Source: SZUA-230 sp964581095
GTDB taxonomy: Bacteria; Bacteroidota; Bacteroidia; Cytophagales; Cyclobacteriaceae
Length of the DNA stretch: 12,158 bases
Reading direction: 5' to 3'
Assembly (NCBI GenBank): GCA_964581095.1
Contig: CAZONK010000101.1
Location: 1-12,158 of the forward strand
Under the pieces are notes generated by a model. It saw nothing but the letters and a program-made list of their open reading frames with translations. It searched no databases and was not told the origin of the DNA. Of this stretch, positions 1-8,513 are shown piece after piece (position 1 is the stretch's first letter; the number at the start of each line of letters is the position of its first letter). A program made the position numbers and the translations under genes.

Positions 1-1017
1 TCTACCCTGATAAAATTCGCCCTCAGCACTCGTATAAATTTTAACAATTGGTGCCAACCCATTTTCATTTCTTAAGTTAAATCGTGCATACGTACTGAAA
101 TTTCCCAGGCTATACGCAATAAACCTTTTTTTGTAGACTTCAATTGCCCTGGGCACATGCGGGCCGTGTCCAAACACTACATCTGCTCCCGCGTCAATGA
201 GTTGATGGGTAAATTCATAAACATTCCCCCTGTTTTCGCCATAGAATAGTTCTGTTTCCCTTGTGATGTGTTGGAAATCCTTACCTTCCGCTCCTCCATG
301 GAATGAAACGATAACGATATCGGATATGGAATCAAGGTGTTGTACAATCTGTTTAGCCTTCCCAAGGTCATTGATGCTGGCAGTTCCTTTATTTGGTGCA
401 AAAGCAGCGAAACCATAAATAATCTCGCCTTTCCTGAATACAGTAGAAGGTTTAGTATCAAACCCTGCATATTGTATTGATCTGGCAGTTAGTACACGAC
501 CCGTATTCTTCCGGCCTTCATCCCCGAAATCATTTGAGTGATTATTGGCCACGCTGAGTACATCAAATCCTGCTGTTACAAAATTATCTGTCATATATTC
601 GGGCATTCTGAATATGTAACACTTATCAGGATTTCTGCAATTTTTGGGTGTCCCACCATCATTAAGAATAACTCCTTCAAGATTACCAAAAGTTAAATCA
701 GCTGAGGAAAGGATCTCTGTTACAGATGAAAAAATATATTTTCCCGAATCGGGAGGAAGGTATTTTTCATCCGGGTAATTGGTGCCAATCATCATATCAC
801 CAACTCCAATGATTGATACAGTATCAGGAAACACACGATGTACATTTAAAGTTACTGTATCAGGTATTTCAGTTATAACAGTATCAGCAACTACACGTAG
901 CGAGTCGGTAGGAATAGAGTCAGCACCGGTTTGCCTGGTAGCTGGTTTGCTAACTTTACATGCTTGAAACAAAGCGATTGAAATAAATAATCTGGAAATA
1001 AATTTGAGGAATTTCAC
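1..1017 (-). CDS. CapA-family (poly-gamma-glutamate synthesis type) lipoprotein, C-terminus cut by window edge
   Basis: The minus frame is open from a GTG at 1017 to the window edge, giving 339 residues with no stop. The CapA (PgsA) metallophosphatase-like pattern is clear: GDMMIG at residues 73-78, GNLEG at 111-115, ANNHSNDFG at 157-165, SFHGG at 238-242 and GHGPHVPRAIE at 283-293, followed by YSLGNF at 302-307. The first 20 residues form a short hydrophobic signal ending in FQAC, so Cys20 could be lipidated, though the lipobox is imperfect. Residues 21-65 look like a Thr/Val/Asp-rich linker. Family members act at the cell surface and are linked to capsule or poly-gamma-glutamate export; many homologues have no tested function. 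I chose GTG because no in-frame ATG lies just upstream or before the signal. It lies 67 bp after an M23 peptidase gene on the same strand and may be co-transcribed with it. The family assignment is secure; the substrate is unknown. Confidence 0.9.
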   Translation of the reverse strand, partial: MKFLKFISRLFISIALFQACKVSKPATRQTGADSIPTDSLRVVADTVITEIPDTVTLNVHRVFPDTVSIIGVGDMMIGTNYPDEKYLPPDSGKYIFSSVTEILSSADLTFGNLEGVILNDGGTPKNCRNPDKCYIFRMPEYMTDNFVTAGFDVLSVANNHSNDFGDEGRKNTGRVLTARSIQYAGFDTKPSTVFRKGEIIYGFAAFAPNKGTASINDLGKAKQIVQHLDSISDIVIVSFHGGAEGKDFQHITRETELFYGENRGNVYEFTHQLIDAGADVVFGHGPHVPRAIEVYKKRFIAYSLGNFSTYARFNLRNENGLAPIVKIYTSAEGEFYQGR

Positions 1018-1084
1018 GGCGTAAAAATAATGATACCCTGGAAGGAGGGAAGCTTTTATTGTAGATCCTTGCTAAGATTTGAAA

Positions 1085-2059
1085 TTAATCCAGCGGAATG
1101 CTATTGAATCTTGCATTTTTTAGCAAGGTTGCGAGGTCTTTTTCGTCAAGTTCCCGTTCAAAAAAACCAATGGGGTTGACCTGTACTCCGTTTTTAAGAA
1201 CTTCATAATGAAGATGCGTTCCTGCAGATCTTCCGGAGTTACCCATAAAACCAATTATTTCTCCTCTTTTTACTTTATCACCTCTTTTTATAGTGAAAGC
1301 ATCAAGGTGGGCATACCTTGTTTTATACCCGTTTCCATGGTTAATAACAACAAGATTTCCAAAACCTCCAAAAGTCATTTGTGACAGTTCAATCTTACCA
1401 TCTCCGGTCGTAAATACGGGTACTCCAACTTCACCCATGAAATCCAATCCCCGGTGAGGCATCCAGCGTTTTAATACGGGGTTTAACCGCATACCATAAA
1501 CTGTAGATAGTCTTCGTAAATTCTTATTCTCAACGGGTTGTATTGCCGGCATTGCTGCCCAAAATTCGTCACGTTTAAGAGCATACAACATCAAGGTATC
1601 AAATGAAGCATCCTGGACCAGCATTTTTGCCTGAACCTTAGCAATTTTATCATATGCACTTTTAATTTGCTTCTCGTACTGTAAACGTTTAACCAGTAAT
1701 TCGTTGTATGTATAGCTACCTCCAATACCGGCATTCCTTATTTGTGTGGACAGAGAATCCAGCTCAAGTATTTTTCTGATTTCTTCGTCATGAATCCAGA
1801 ATTTTTCCACCAGGTTATTAAAATGTTCAACTTCCTGATTTAACACAAACCACTGCATTTCAAGATTTGTATTTTGACTAGATAGTTCACTTTCTTTCAA
1901 AGTAGGGTAATAGTTCTCATAGATCTTAATTCCACTACCAGCCAGAATGAGTGCTGCAATTAAAAAAAGCAGGATATTACGAGCAATTTGCCTTCCTGAA
2001 GGAAATATTTGCTCATAATTGCAAGTGTCCGGATTGTAGTAGTAGCGAGGTTTTCCCAT
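1085..2059 (-). CDS. Membrane-anchored M23 family metallopeptidase (second of a tandem pair)
   Basis: The product has 324 residues. It begins with a short cytoplasmic segment carrying RYYYNPDTCNYE, then a transmembrane helix at about residues 28-44, a helical, probably coiled-coil region at about 50-150, and a C-terminal LytM/M23 domain. All zinc and catalytic positions are present: H202 and D206 in HRGLDF, H251 in RYAHLD, and H282 and H284 in THLHYE. It should therefore be an active peptidoglycan endopeptidase facing the periplasm, unlike degenerate EnvC/NlpD types. I start at the ATG at 2059. The frame stays open to a TTG at 2083, but the paralogue next door begins with an equivalent MxxxxYYY segment, which supports the shorter protein. 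It lies 67 bp after the stop of its paralogue, so the two probably share a transcript. Cleavage specificity cannot be read from sequence. Confidence 0.93.
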   Translation of the reverse strand: MGKPRYYYNPDTCNYEQIFPSGRQIARNILLFLIAALILAGSGIKIYENYYPTLKESELSSQNTNLEMQWFVLNQEVEHFNNLVEKFWIHDEEIRKILELDSLSTQIRNAGIGGSYTYNELLVKRLQYEKQIKSAYDKIAKVQAKMLVQDASFDTLMLYALKRDEFWAAMPAIQPVENKNLRRLSTVYGMRLNPVLKRWMPHRGLDFMGEVGVPVFTTGDGKIELSQMTFGGFGNLVVINHGNGYKTRYAHLDAFTIKRGDKVKRGEIIGFMGNSGRSAGTHLHYEVLKNGVQVNPIGFFERELDEKDLATLLKNARFNSIPLD

Positions 2060-2126
2060 TAAAAACAGATGCCGCAACGCCAATTGCTCTTTGTTTTCGA
2101 GCCTAAATATAGATACGGAATTATAA

Positions 2127-3110
2127 TTATCCTAATGATTGGTTCTCTCGGGATGCTAATTCAAGTAATTTTTGATATTCTTCGTCCGATACGTCCTGGA
2201 TAATATACTGTATGGGGTTGATCTTTTTCCCATTTTTGATGATTTCATAATGAACATGTGGTGCAGTACTACCTCCGGAGCTACCTACGTATCCTATGAG
2301 TTGACCCCTCTTAATATTTTGCCCTTTTCTCACAACTATTTCCTGCATATGCGCAAATTTGGTTACGTAGCCAAATCCATGATTAATCTCAACCTGGTTT
2401 CCGTATCCTGAATTGAGGTAACTTTTCTTTGCAAATTTAACTGTGCCATCGCCAGTGGCATAGATTGGGGTTCCCCTGGGAGCTGAAAAATCCAGTCCCC
2501 AGTGCATTCTTTTTACTTTGTAAATGGGGTGTATTCTTCGACCAAATCCGCTTGCCAGTCTTGTAAGTTCCTTATTTTTAATTGGTTGTATGGCAGGAAT
2601 TGCTGCCAGCATGTCGGCTTTATTCAATGCAAGTTGAATGATTTCATCGTAAGACTTCGTCTGGATATACATCTCCCTTTTGATTTTGTCTATTCTTTTA
2701 TAGTCGGCAAGGATCAACTTTTCCTGTTCAAGGTCGTTTTCAAGGAGTTGGGCATATTTGAGGGCTCCTCCGGTACCGGCAGCCCTTACATTTTCAGAAA
2801 TTGGTTCTGCCTCAAATATAATCCGATAAACATTGTCATCACGCTCCTGAAGAGCTGTCATCATTTCCTTAATTTTGACCATTTCATTACCAAGAATATC
2901 ATAATGCAATGCTAATTCTTCATTCTCTTTACGAAGCAGCATCTCTTTTGGAGACTCAAAATATTTATAAAAAATAAATACAAGGCCAAGCGCTAGTATT
3001 AGCGAAACAGTTAAAAATCCAAGTGAGTTAAGAATAATATCCCATTTTGATACTTTTACCCTTTCGTATTTACATGTTTCGGTATCGTAATAATACTTAA
3101 TACGCGCCAT
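2127..3110 (-). CDS. Membrane-anchored M23 family metallopeptidase (first of a tandem pair)
   Basis: The product has 327 residues with the same plan as its downstream neighbour: cytoplasmic IKYYYDTETCKYERV near the start, a transmembrane helix at about 27-48, a charged helical region at about 55-165, the sequence AAIPAIQPIKNKELTRLASGFG before the domain, and a C-terminal M23 domain. The domain is intact, with H203 and D207 in HWGLDF, H254 in KFAHM, and H285 and H287 in PHVHYE. The predicted role is a zinc peptidoglycan DD-endopeptidase anchored in the inner membrane, acting in wall remodelling or division. The C-terminal tail after the domain is about 25 acidic residues. The gene is divergent from alaS across 151 bp, and a TATTTTTG promoter-like element sits 52 bp upstream of its ATG. 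The similarity to the next gene, including the pre-domain A.IPAIQP segment, indicates a gene duplication. Confidence 0.94.
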   Translation of the reverse strand: MARIKYYYDTETCKYERVKVSKWDIILNSLGFLTVSLILALGLVFIFYKYFESPKEMLLRKENEELALHYDILGNEMVKIKEMMTALQERDDNVYRIIFEAEPISENVRAAGTGGALKYAQLLENDLEQEKLILADYKRIDKIKREMYIQTKSYDEIIQLALNKADMLAAIPAIQPIKNKELTRLASGFGRRIHPIYKVKRMHWGLDFSAPRGTPIYATGDGTVKFAKKSYLNSGYGNQVEINHGFGYVTKFAHMQEIVVRKGQNIKRGQLIGYVGSSGGSTAPHVHYEIIKNGKKINPIQYIIQDVSDEEYQKLLELASRENQSLG

Positions 3111-3135
3111 AATAAGGTCTTAAAAATAAATGTTC

Positions 3136-3143
3136 TAATTTTG
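3136..3143 (+). promoter_or_regulatory. Possible -7 element (TAATTTTG) toward alaS
   Basis: This is an exact match to the Bacteroidota -7 consensus TAnnTTTG on the plus strand, 119 bp before the alaS ATG. No clear -33 TTG is visible at the usual spacing, and use of this site would give a leader of over 100 nt. A weaker alternative is the TTTTTG at 3195-3200 with the TA-rich stretch at 3216-3224. Both are guesses from the consensus. Confidence 0.25.
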
Positions 3144-3161
3144 AACCTACTTGAAAACGCA

Positions 3162-3169
3162 CAAAAATA
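3162..3169 (-). promoter_or_regulatory. Possible -7 element (TATTTTTG) for the M23 unit
   Basis: On the minus strand this matches TAnnTTTG exactly and ends 51 bp upstream of the M23 start at 3110. The same octamer lies 38 bp upstream of amtB in this window. No convincing -33 TTTG partner is seen, so the call rests on the -7 match and its position. Confidence 0.35.
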
Positions 3170-3261
3170 GTGATAGTTACTGATATTTTATGAGTTTTTG
3201 TTGCATACATAGTACTAATAGTTGATTAAATTGGAATTTAACAATAAAAAGGGTTAAATAG

Positions 3262-5904
3262 ATGAAGTCAGATGAAGTAAGGAAGCGATTTCTTGATTTT
3301 TTTGAATCGAAAAGGCATGAAATTGTGGCATCAGCTCCTTTGGTAGTAAAGGATGATCCCTCATTGATGTTTACCAATGCAGGGATGAACCAGTTTAAAG
3401 AATATTTTTTAGGTAATAAACAAGCACGTGTAAAACGAGTTGCAGATACTCAAAAGTGTTTGCGTGTATCAGGAAAGCACAACGATCTCGAAGAGGTTGG
3501 TAAGGATACATATCATCATACAATGTTCGAAATGCTTGGAAACTGGTCGTTTGGTAATTATTTTAAAAAACGGGCCATTGAGTGGGCATGGGAATTATTA
3601 ATTGATGTTTATAAACTTCCTGAAAAGCGGATTTATGCCACAGTATTTGGAGGTGACGAAAAAGAAGGGCTCGAAAAAGATACTGAATCTTATAATCTTT
3701 GGAAAATGGTGTTACCTGAAGAAAGGATACTATTTTGCGGCAAAAAAGATAATTTCTGGGAAATGGGAGAATCCGGCCCATGCGGACCATGTTCAGAAAT
3801 TCATATTGATCTTCGAAGTGATGATGAGATTAAAAAAATACCGGGGACTGACCTGGTAAATAAAGATCACCCGTTGGTGGTTGAAATCTGGAATCTCGTT
3901 TTTATTCAATTCAACAGGCTTGTCAATGGTACCCTGGAAAACCTGCCACAAAAACATGTGGACACGGGAATGGGTTTGGAGCGTCTGACAATGGCGATAC
4001 AAAAGAAAACTTCAAATTACGATACCGATATTTTTCAACCACTGATCAATTTTGTTGCCAGCAGAGCGGGAGTAAAGTATGGAGATGATGAGGAAAAGGA
4101 TATTGCCCTGCGTGTAATTGTTGATCATGTCCGGGCTGTTGCATTTGCAATTGGAGATGGTCAGCTTCCATCAAACAATGGGGCCGGTTATGTAATTCGG
4201 CGTATTCTGAGAAGGGCCTTACGGTATGGTTATACTTTTCTTGGATTTGAAGAACCGTTTCTAAACAAGATTGTCCCTTTGCTGGTTAAGCAGTTTGATT
4301 CTGTTTTTCCCGAAATAGAAGCCCAACAGGAACATATTATTCGTGTTATCAAAGAGGAAGAAAATGCATTTATCAAGACACTTGAAAAGGGGCTTCGTAT
4401 GATTGATAATTTTCTTGAAAAAGTGAAGCCCCAGGATAACCTCCATATTAGAGGGGAACAAATTTTCATGTTGTACGATACCTATGGTTTTCCAAAAGAT
4501 CTTACAATGCTTATACTCAGGGAAAGAGGACTCGAAGGTGTTGTAAACAAACGATGGGAGGAAGAGTTCAATAAATACCTTGAAGAGCAAAAAACGAGGT
4601 CGCGGTCTGCCGCAGTTTTGGAAACGGGGGATTGGATCGAGGTGAATAAAAATGGTAAGAGTGAGTTTATCGGGTATGAAAAATTGGAATCGAAATCTAA
4701 GATCGTTCGTTATAGAAAGTTGACTGAAAAGGGTAAAGATGTATTTCAGATTGTACTGGATCGAACTCCTTTTTATGCTGAAAGTGGTGGACAGGTGGGG
4801 GATACAGGAATCCTGGAAAATGACAAAGAGAAGATTGAAATATTCGATACAAAGAAAGAGAATGATTTGATTGTTCATTTTACAAACAAACTTCCTTCTA
4901 AACTTGAATCAACCTTTAAAGCTAAGGTGAATGAATTGAAACGCATGTTAACTATGAATAACCACAGCGCTACTCATCTTATGCATGCAGCACTTCGCAG
5001 TGTACTTGGTCCTCACGTTGAACAGCGGGGATCTTTGGTGAATGAAAAACTTCTTCGTTTTGATTTTTCGCATTTTGCTAAACTATCGGAAGAGGAAATA
5101 AACAAAGTAGAACAGATTGTAAATACGACCATTCGCAAAAATGTATTGCTCGATGAAAAACGCAATGTAAAGATTGATGATGCAAAAAAGATGGGTGCAA
5201 TGGCACTGTTTGGAGAAAAGTACGGTGAGAGAGTAAGAGTAATTACTTTCGGTCCCAATTTCTCAGTAGAACTTTGCGGGGGCACACACGTTGATACGAC
5301 TGGAAAAATTGGATTTTTTAAAATTATTAGCGAAAGTTCTATTGCTGCAGGTGTACGTAGAATTGAAGCGATTACTGCTGTTGAAGTTGATAAATATGTT
5401 CACGATCTCAATAAAGAAATAGAAGAGGTAAAATTGCTTTTAAACAGTCCCAAGGATATTCAATCAGCAATTAAAAAGCTCATTTCAGAAAATAAATCCC
5501 TGGGAAACAGTCTTGAATCTTTGCAACATAAACAAGCTGCACTGATTAAAGCCGATCTTTTAAATAAACAGAAATCGATCGATGGGACCACTGTTATCAT
5601 TGATCAGATTAATTTGGAAAATGCCAATGAAGTTAAAAACCTGGCATTTCAATTAAAAAACGAGATTGATAATCTGTTCCTGGTTTTGGGTACTGTAATT
5701 GATGAAAAACCTCAAATAACCGTTGCAATTTCAGACCGGCTTATTAAAGAAAAAAAGATGAATGCGGGTTCAATAGTGCGGGAAATTGCTAAAGAAATTA
5801 AAGGAGGAGGGGGAGGACAACCATTTTTCGCTACTGCCGGTGGTAAAGATGTTTCGGGTCTTCAAAATGCCCTGAAAAAGGCGAGGAATTATGTCAATGG
5901 CTAG
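3262..5904 (+). CDS. alaS: Alanyl-tRNA synthetase
   Basis: The product has 880 residues, the normal length for bacterial AlaRS. It charges tRNA-Ala with alanine in the cytoplasm and hydrolyses mischarged Ser/Gly-tRNA-Ala. The class II catalytic core occupies roughly the first 240 residues, including LMFTNAGMNQFK near residues 35-46 and motif 3 as GMGLER at 236-241. The editing domain carries the zinc-binding set H568 and H572 (HSATH) and C672 and H676 (CGGTH), all intact. A charged, probably coiled segment follows at about 710-775. The C-terminal C-Ala domain contains five consecutive glycines at 848-852, then QPFFATAGG. The ATG at 3262 fits the conserved start of the family (MKSDEVRKRFLDFFESK). 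The gene is divergent from the M23 pair, and its last codons overlap gatB, suggesting one transcript for two tRNA-aminoacylation functions. Confidence 0.98.
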   Translation: MKSDEVRKRFLDFFESKRHEIVASAPLVVKDDPSLMFTNAGMNQFKEYFLGNKQARVKRVADTQKCLRVSGKHNDLEEVGKDTYHHTMFEMLGNWSFGNYFKKRAIEWAWELLIDVYKLPEKRIYATVFGGDEKEGLEKDTESYNLWKMVLPEERILFCGKKDNFWEMGESGPCGPCSEIHIDLRSDDEIKKIPGTDLVNKDHPLVVEIWNLVFIQFNRLVNGTLENLPQKHVDTGMGLERLTMAIQKKTSNYDTDIFQPLINFVASRAGVKYGDDEEKDIALRVIVDHVRAVAFAIGDGQLPSNNGAGYVIRRILRRALRYGYTFLGFEEPFLNKIVPLLVKQFDSVFPEIEAQQEHIIRVIKEEENAFIKTLEKGLRMIDNFLEKVKPQDNLHIRGEQIFMLYDTYGFPKDLTMLILRERGLEGVVNKRWEEEFNKYLEEQKTRSRSAAVLETGDWIEVNKNGKSEFIGYEKLESKSKIVRYRKLTEKGKDVFQIVLDRTPFYAESGGQVGDTGILENDKEKIEIFDTKKENDLIVHFTNKLPSKLESTFKAKVNELKRMLTMNNHSATHLMHAALRSVLGPHVEQRGSLVNEKLLRFDFSHFAKLSEEEINKVEQIVNTTIRKNVLLDEKRNVKIDDAKKMGAMALFGEKYGERVRVITFGPNFSVELCGGTHVDTTGKIGFFKIISESSIAAGVRRIEAITAVEVDKYVHDLNKEIEEVKLLLNSPKDIQSAIKKLISENKSLGNSLESLQHKQAALIKADLLNKQKSIDGTTVIIDQINLENANEVKNLAFQLKNEIDNLFLVLGTVIDEKPQITVAISDRLIKEKKMNAGSIVREIAKEIKGGGGGQPFFATAGGKDVSGLQNALKKARNYVNG
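5883..5887 (+). promoter_or_regulatory. SD-like GAGGA that may select the gatB start
   Basis: GAGGA lies inside the last codons of alaS. It is 3 nt before the ATG at 5891 and 9 nt before a second in-frame ATG at 5897. The second spacing is the more usual one, so translation might start at 5897. Bacteroidota depend little on Shine-Dalgarno pairing, so the evidence is weak. Confidence 0.3.
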
Positions 5905-7333
5905 TAACGATGCATTTGAGCCTGTTATTGGGTTGGAGGTACACGCCCGGCTTGGGCTCGTATCCAAATTGTTCTGTGGCGATGCCAATCTGTACGGTGA
6001 AGAACCGAATACACTCGTTTCAGAAATTGCTATGGGTTATCCCGGTACGTTACCGGTTCTTAATGAAAAAGCTATTGAGTTTGCTGTAAAAATTGGGTTG
6101 GCATGTGAATCCACAATTGCTTCTACAGTTGTATTTGACAGGAAAAACTACTTTTATCCGGATCTTCCAAAGGGATATCAGGTTACCCAGGATCGTTTGC
6201 CAATATGCCTGGGTGGAAAAGTGAAGATCAAAATGGAAAATGAATTTTCTGAAATTGCCCTGACCAAAATACATCTGGAAGAGGATGCAGGAAAATCAAT
6301 CCATGGAGCAAACGGTGTTTCCTTCATTGACTACAACCGTGCCGGAACAGCGCTTATTGAGATTGTAACCGAACCAGTCCTTAAAAATGCGAATGAAGCG
6401 CATTCTTTTCTTTACGAAATCCGGCGTTTGATCAGGTATCTTGAAATTGGGGATGCCAACATGGAAGAAGGTTCATTGCGGTGTGATGCAAATATTTCTA
6501 TCCGGCCGGTAGGCTCAAGTGAGCTTGGAAGCAAAGTTGAGATCAAAAACATGAATTCGTTTAATAATGTGAAAAGAGCAATTGTTCAGGAAATTTCACG
6601 ACAGGAAAATATTATTGTTGGAGGTGGAAGGGTGATTTCTGAAACACGCTCATTTAATCCGGACACAGGAGAATCTGTTTCCATGCGTGAAAAAGAAACA
6701 CTGGCCGATTACCGCTATTTTCCTGAACCGGATTTATCACCCGTGCAATTAACAAAAGAGTGGGTTGATAAACTTAAGGATACACTCCCTGAATTACCCC
6801 TTGACAAGGAAATCAGGTATCGGAGGGAATATTTATTGTCAGAATATGACGCTGCATTGTTGTCAAGGTCAAAGATGGAAGCCTGGTACTTTGAAAAAAT
6901 TGTAAACATTTGTGATAATCCAAAGGCAGCTGCAAACTGGATGATGGGACCAATAGCCTCTGTATTGAATGCTTCAGGTATGAATATTCAGAATTTCCCA
7001 ATTAGTCCGGAGAAAATAGGACATTTAATAAAGGATATTGAAAGCGAGAGGTATAGTTACTCCCATGCAACGAAAACCATTTTTCCATTGTTGATCGAAG
7101 AACCAAATCTTTCTATTGAGCAGTTACTCAACAAGATGGAAGATTCAGGAGATGAATTGGATATGATGATAAATGATGTTCTTATTGAATTTCCAAAAGA
7201 AGTCGTATTGTATAAGAAGGGAAATAAAAAAGTTTTGGGTATGCTGATGGGGCAGGTAATGAAAAAGGCAGGCCGTACTGCTGATCCTAAAAAAGCAAAA
7301 GAACTGCTCGAGAATGCTTTAAACATTGGCTAA
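5891..7333 (+). CDS. gatB: Asp-tRNA(Asn)/Glu-tRNA(Gln) amidotransferase subunit B
   Basis: The product has 480 residues, the full family length. GatB is the kinase/transamidase part of the GatCAB complex: it activates Glu or Asp on misacylated tRNA and uses ammonia channelled from GatA. Visible motifs are the N-terminal IGLEVHARL, FYPDLPKGYQVTQ at 88-100, IHLEEDAGKSIH at 127-138, the signature region IDYNRAGTALIEIVTEP at 146-162, EEGSLRCDANISIRP at 192-206 and KVEIKNMNSF at 215-224. The last about 150 residues form the helical Yqey-like tRNA-binding tail. In the signature, Ala154 stands where the family usually has Pro. The start is ATG 5891 (14-bp overlap with alaS) or ATG 5897 (8-bp overlap); the overlap suggests translational coupling. 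gatA and gatC are not in the window. Confidence 0.98.
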   Translation: MSMASNDAFEPVIGLEVHARLGLVSKLFCGDANLYGEEPNTLVSEIAMGYPGTLPVLNEKAIEFAVKIGLACESTIASTVVFDRKNYFYPDLPKGYQVTQDRLPICLGGKVKIKMENEFSEIALTKIHLEEDAGKSIHGANGVSFIDYNRAGTALIEIVTEPVLKNANEAHSFLYEIRRLIRYLEIGDANMEEGSLRCDANISIRPVGSSELGSKVEIKNMNSFNNVKRAIVQEISRQENIIVGGGRVISETRSFNPDTGESVSMREKETLADYRYFPEPDLSPVQLTKEWVDKLKDTLPELPLDKEIRYRREYLLSEYDAALLSRSKMEAWYFEKIVNICDNPKAAANWMMGPIASVLNASGMNIQNFPISPEKIGHLIKDIESERYSYSHATKTIFPLLIEEPNLSIEQLLNKMEDSGDELDMMINDVLIEFPKEVVLYKKGNKKVLGMLMGQVMKKAGRTADPKKAKELLENALNIG

Positions 7334-7364
7334 TTTTGCACTTTAATACATTGAATTTATAATT

Positions 7365-8495
7365 ATGGGATTATTTAAATATTGGAAGGGACTGGCATTG
7401 GGAATATTGGTGTTAATTACTTCTTGTTCTGGTAAAAATGAGATTGATACAAGCCGTGGGGTCGTATTAGGTGGTAGTGTAAACTTCCCTCAACAAGGTA
7501 TTATACTTATCGAGAAGCATAATGGCACCGGTGTAGTGCCATATGATACTATTGAACTAAATTCCGATAAAACCTTCGATCATTTTGTAGCATTTGAAAA
7601 TGCAGGGTTTTTTCGTCTAAATTTCTATGGAGTTCAATTTGTGAATATAATATTAAGTAATGACGATATTGAAATAGTAGTTGATGGTAATAATGCTGCT
7701 GGATATACTAAAGTTACCGGATCTACTGAGCTTGATCAGTTAACAGCTTTAAATAAATTTTTGCAAACAGAATTCGTATCAAAGCAAAACAAACTGAACC
7801 AGGAGTACGTAAATGCCAAACAGGCAAAGGACGAAGCACTGGCAGCTGAAGTTCAGGAGGAGTTTATGAAGATTCGTGAGCAACAAGCGGAAGCAGTGAA
7901 GATTAAGATAAATGAAATGGGAGTATCGCTTGCGTCACTACAAGCTGCAAATTACATTGATAAAGACAAAAATTTTGAATTCATCGACGCCCTTTCTCAA
8001 AAATTGTCAGCTGCATATCCAAACGAGCCAAATGTGCAACAATTCGCAGCAGGTGTTGATAAAATGCGAAAAGTGGCCATTGGAATGCCAGCACCGGAAA
8101 TAGAGTTACCTGGAGTAAATGGGGAATTAATAAAACTATCATCCTTTCGCGGTAATTATGTATTATTAGATTTCTGGGCAGAGTGGTGCAGACCCTGTCG
8201 TGTCGAAAATCCAAATATTGTACGTGCCTATAACAAGTACAATCCAAGAGGATTTGAAATATTTGGAGTATCGCTTGATCGGGTGAAATCGAAATGGGAA
8301 AAAGCTATTGAAGCTGACGGTTTGACATGGACACACGTATCTGATCTCCAGGGATGGAAATCAGAAGGAGCTAAAATTTACAATGTAGAAGCTATTCCTG
8401 CTTCCTTTCTGTTGGATAAAGAAGGGATAATCATTGGTAAAAACTTAAGGGGTGCTGCACTCGATACGCGGCTGAGTGAATTACTGGGAGATTAA
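7365..8495 (+). CDS. TlpA-like thiol-disulfide oxidoreductase lipoprotein with DUF4369-like N-terminal domain
   Basis: The product has 376 residues. The N-terminus is a lipoprotein signal ending LITSC, with Cys21 as the lipid site. Residues about 30-125 form a beta-rich region resembling DUF4369, common before thioredoxin domains in Bacteroidota. Residues about 130-235 are a charged helical linker. The C-terminal AhpC/TSA-thioredoxin domain begins near 238 (GMPAPEIELPG), has the redox motif WCRPC (Cys275, Cys278), and the cis-proline loop at VEAIPASFLL (Pro345). It probably reduces or isomerises disulfides in periplasmic or surface proteins. It lies 31 bp after gatB on the same strand and could be read through from that operon, although it is functionally unrelated. 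The last base of its stop codon is the first base of an inverted-repeat element. Confidence 0.93.
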   Translation: MGLFKYWKGLALGILVLITSCSGKNEIDTSRGVVLGGSVNFPQQGIILIEKHNGTGVVPYDTIELNSDKTFDHFVAFENAGFFRLNFYGVQFVNIILSNDDIEIVVDGNNAAGYTKVTGSTELDQLTALNKFLQTEFVSKQNKLNQEYVNAKQAKDEALAAEVQEEFMKIREQQAEAVKIKINEMGVSLASLQAANYIDKDKNFEFIDALSQKLSAAYPNEPNVQQFAAGVDKMRKVAIGMPAPEIELPGVNGELIKLSSFRGNYVLLDFWAEWCRPCRVENPNIVRAYNKYNPRGFEIFGVSLDRVKSKWEKAIEADGLTWTHVSDLQGWKSEGAKIYNVEAIPASFLLDKEGIIIGKNLRGAALDTRLSELLGD

Positions 8496-8513
8496 ACCCA
8501 GAATTGTCATGAG

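Noticed and set aside
2060..2083. Longer M23 start at a TTG codon (8 extra residues)
   Set aside because: The ATG at 2059 gives the same N-terminal layout as the paralogue, so the TTG extension is unlikely.
2502..2915. 137-codon plus-strand open frame over the M23 gene
   Set aside because: The opposite strand encodes a clear M23 peptidase with all its active residues; the plus frame has no motif or start signal.
4261..4878. 205-codon open frame antisense to alaS
   Set aside because: It lies wholly inside the conserved alaS gene on the other strand, has no recognisable domain, and is explained by the codon bias of the true frame.
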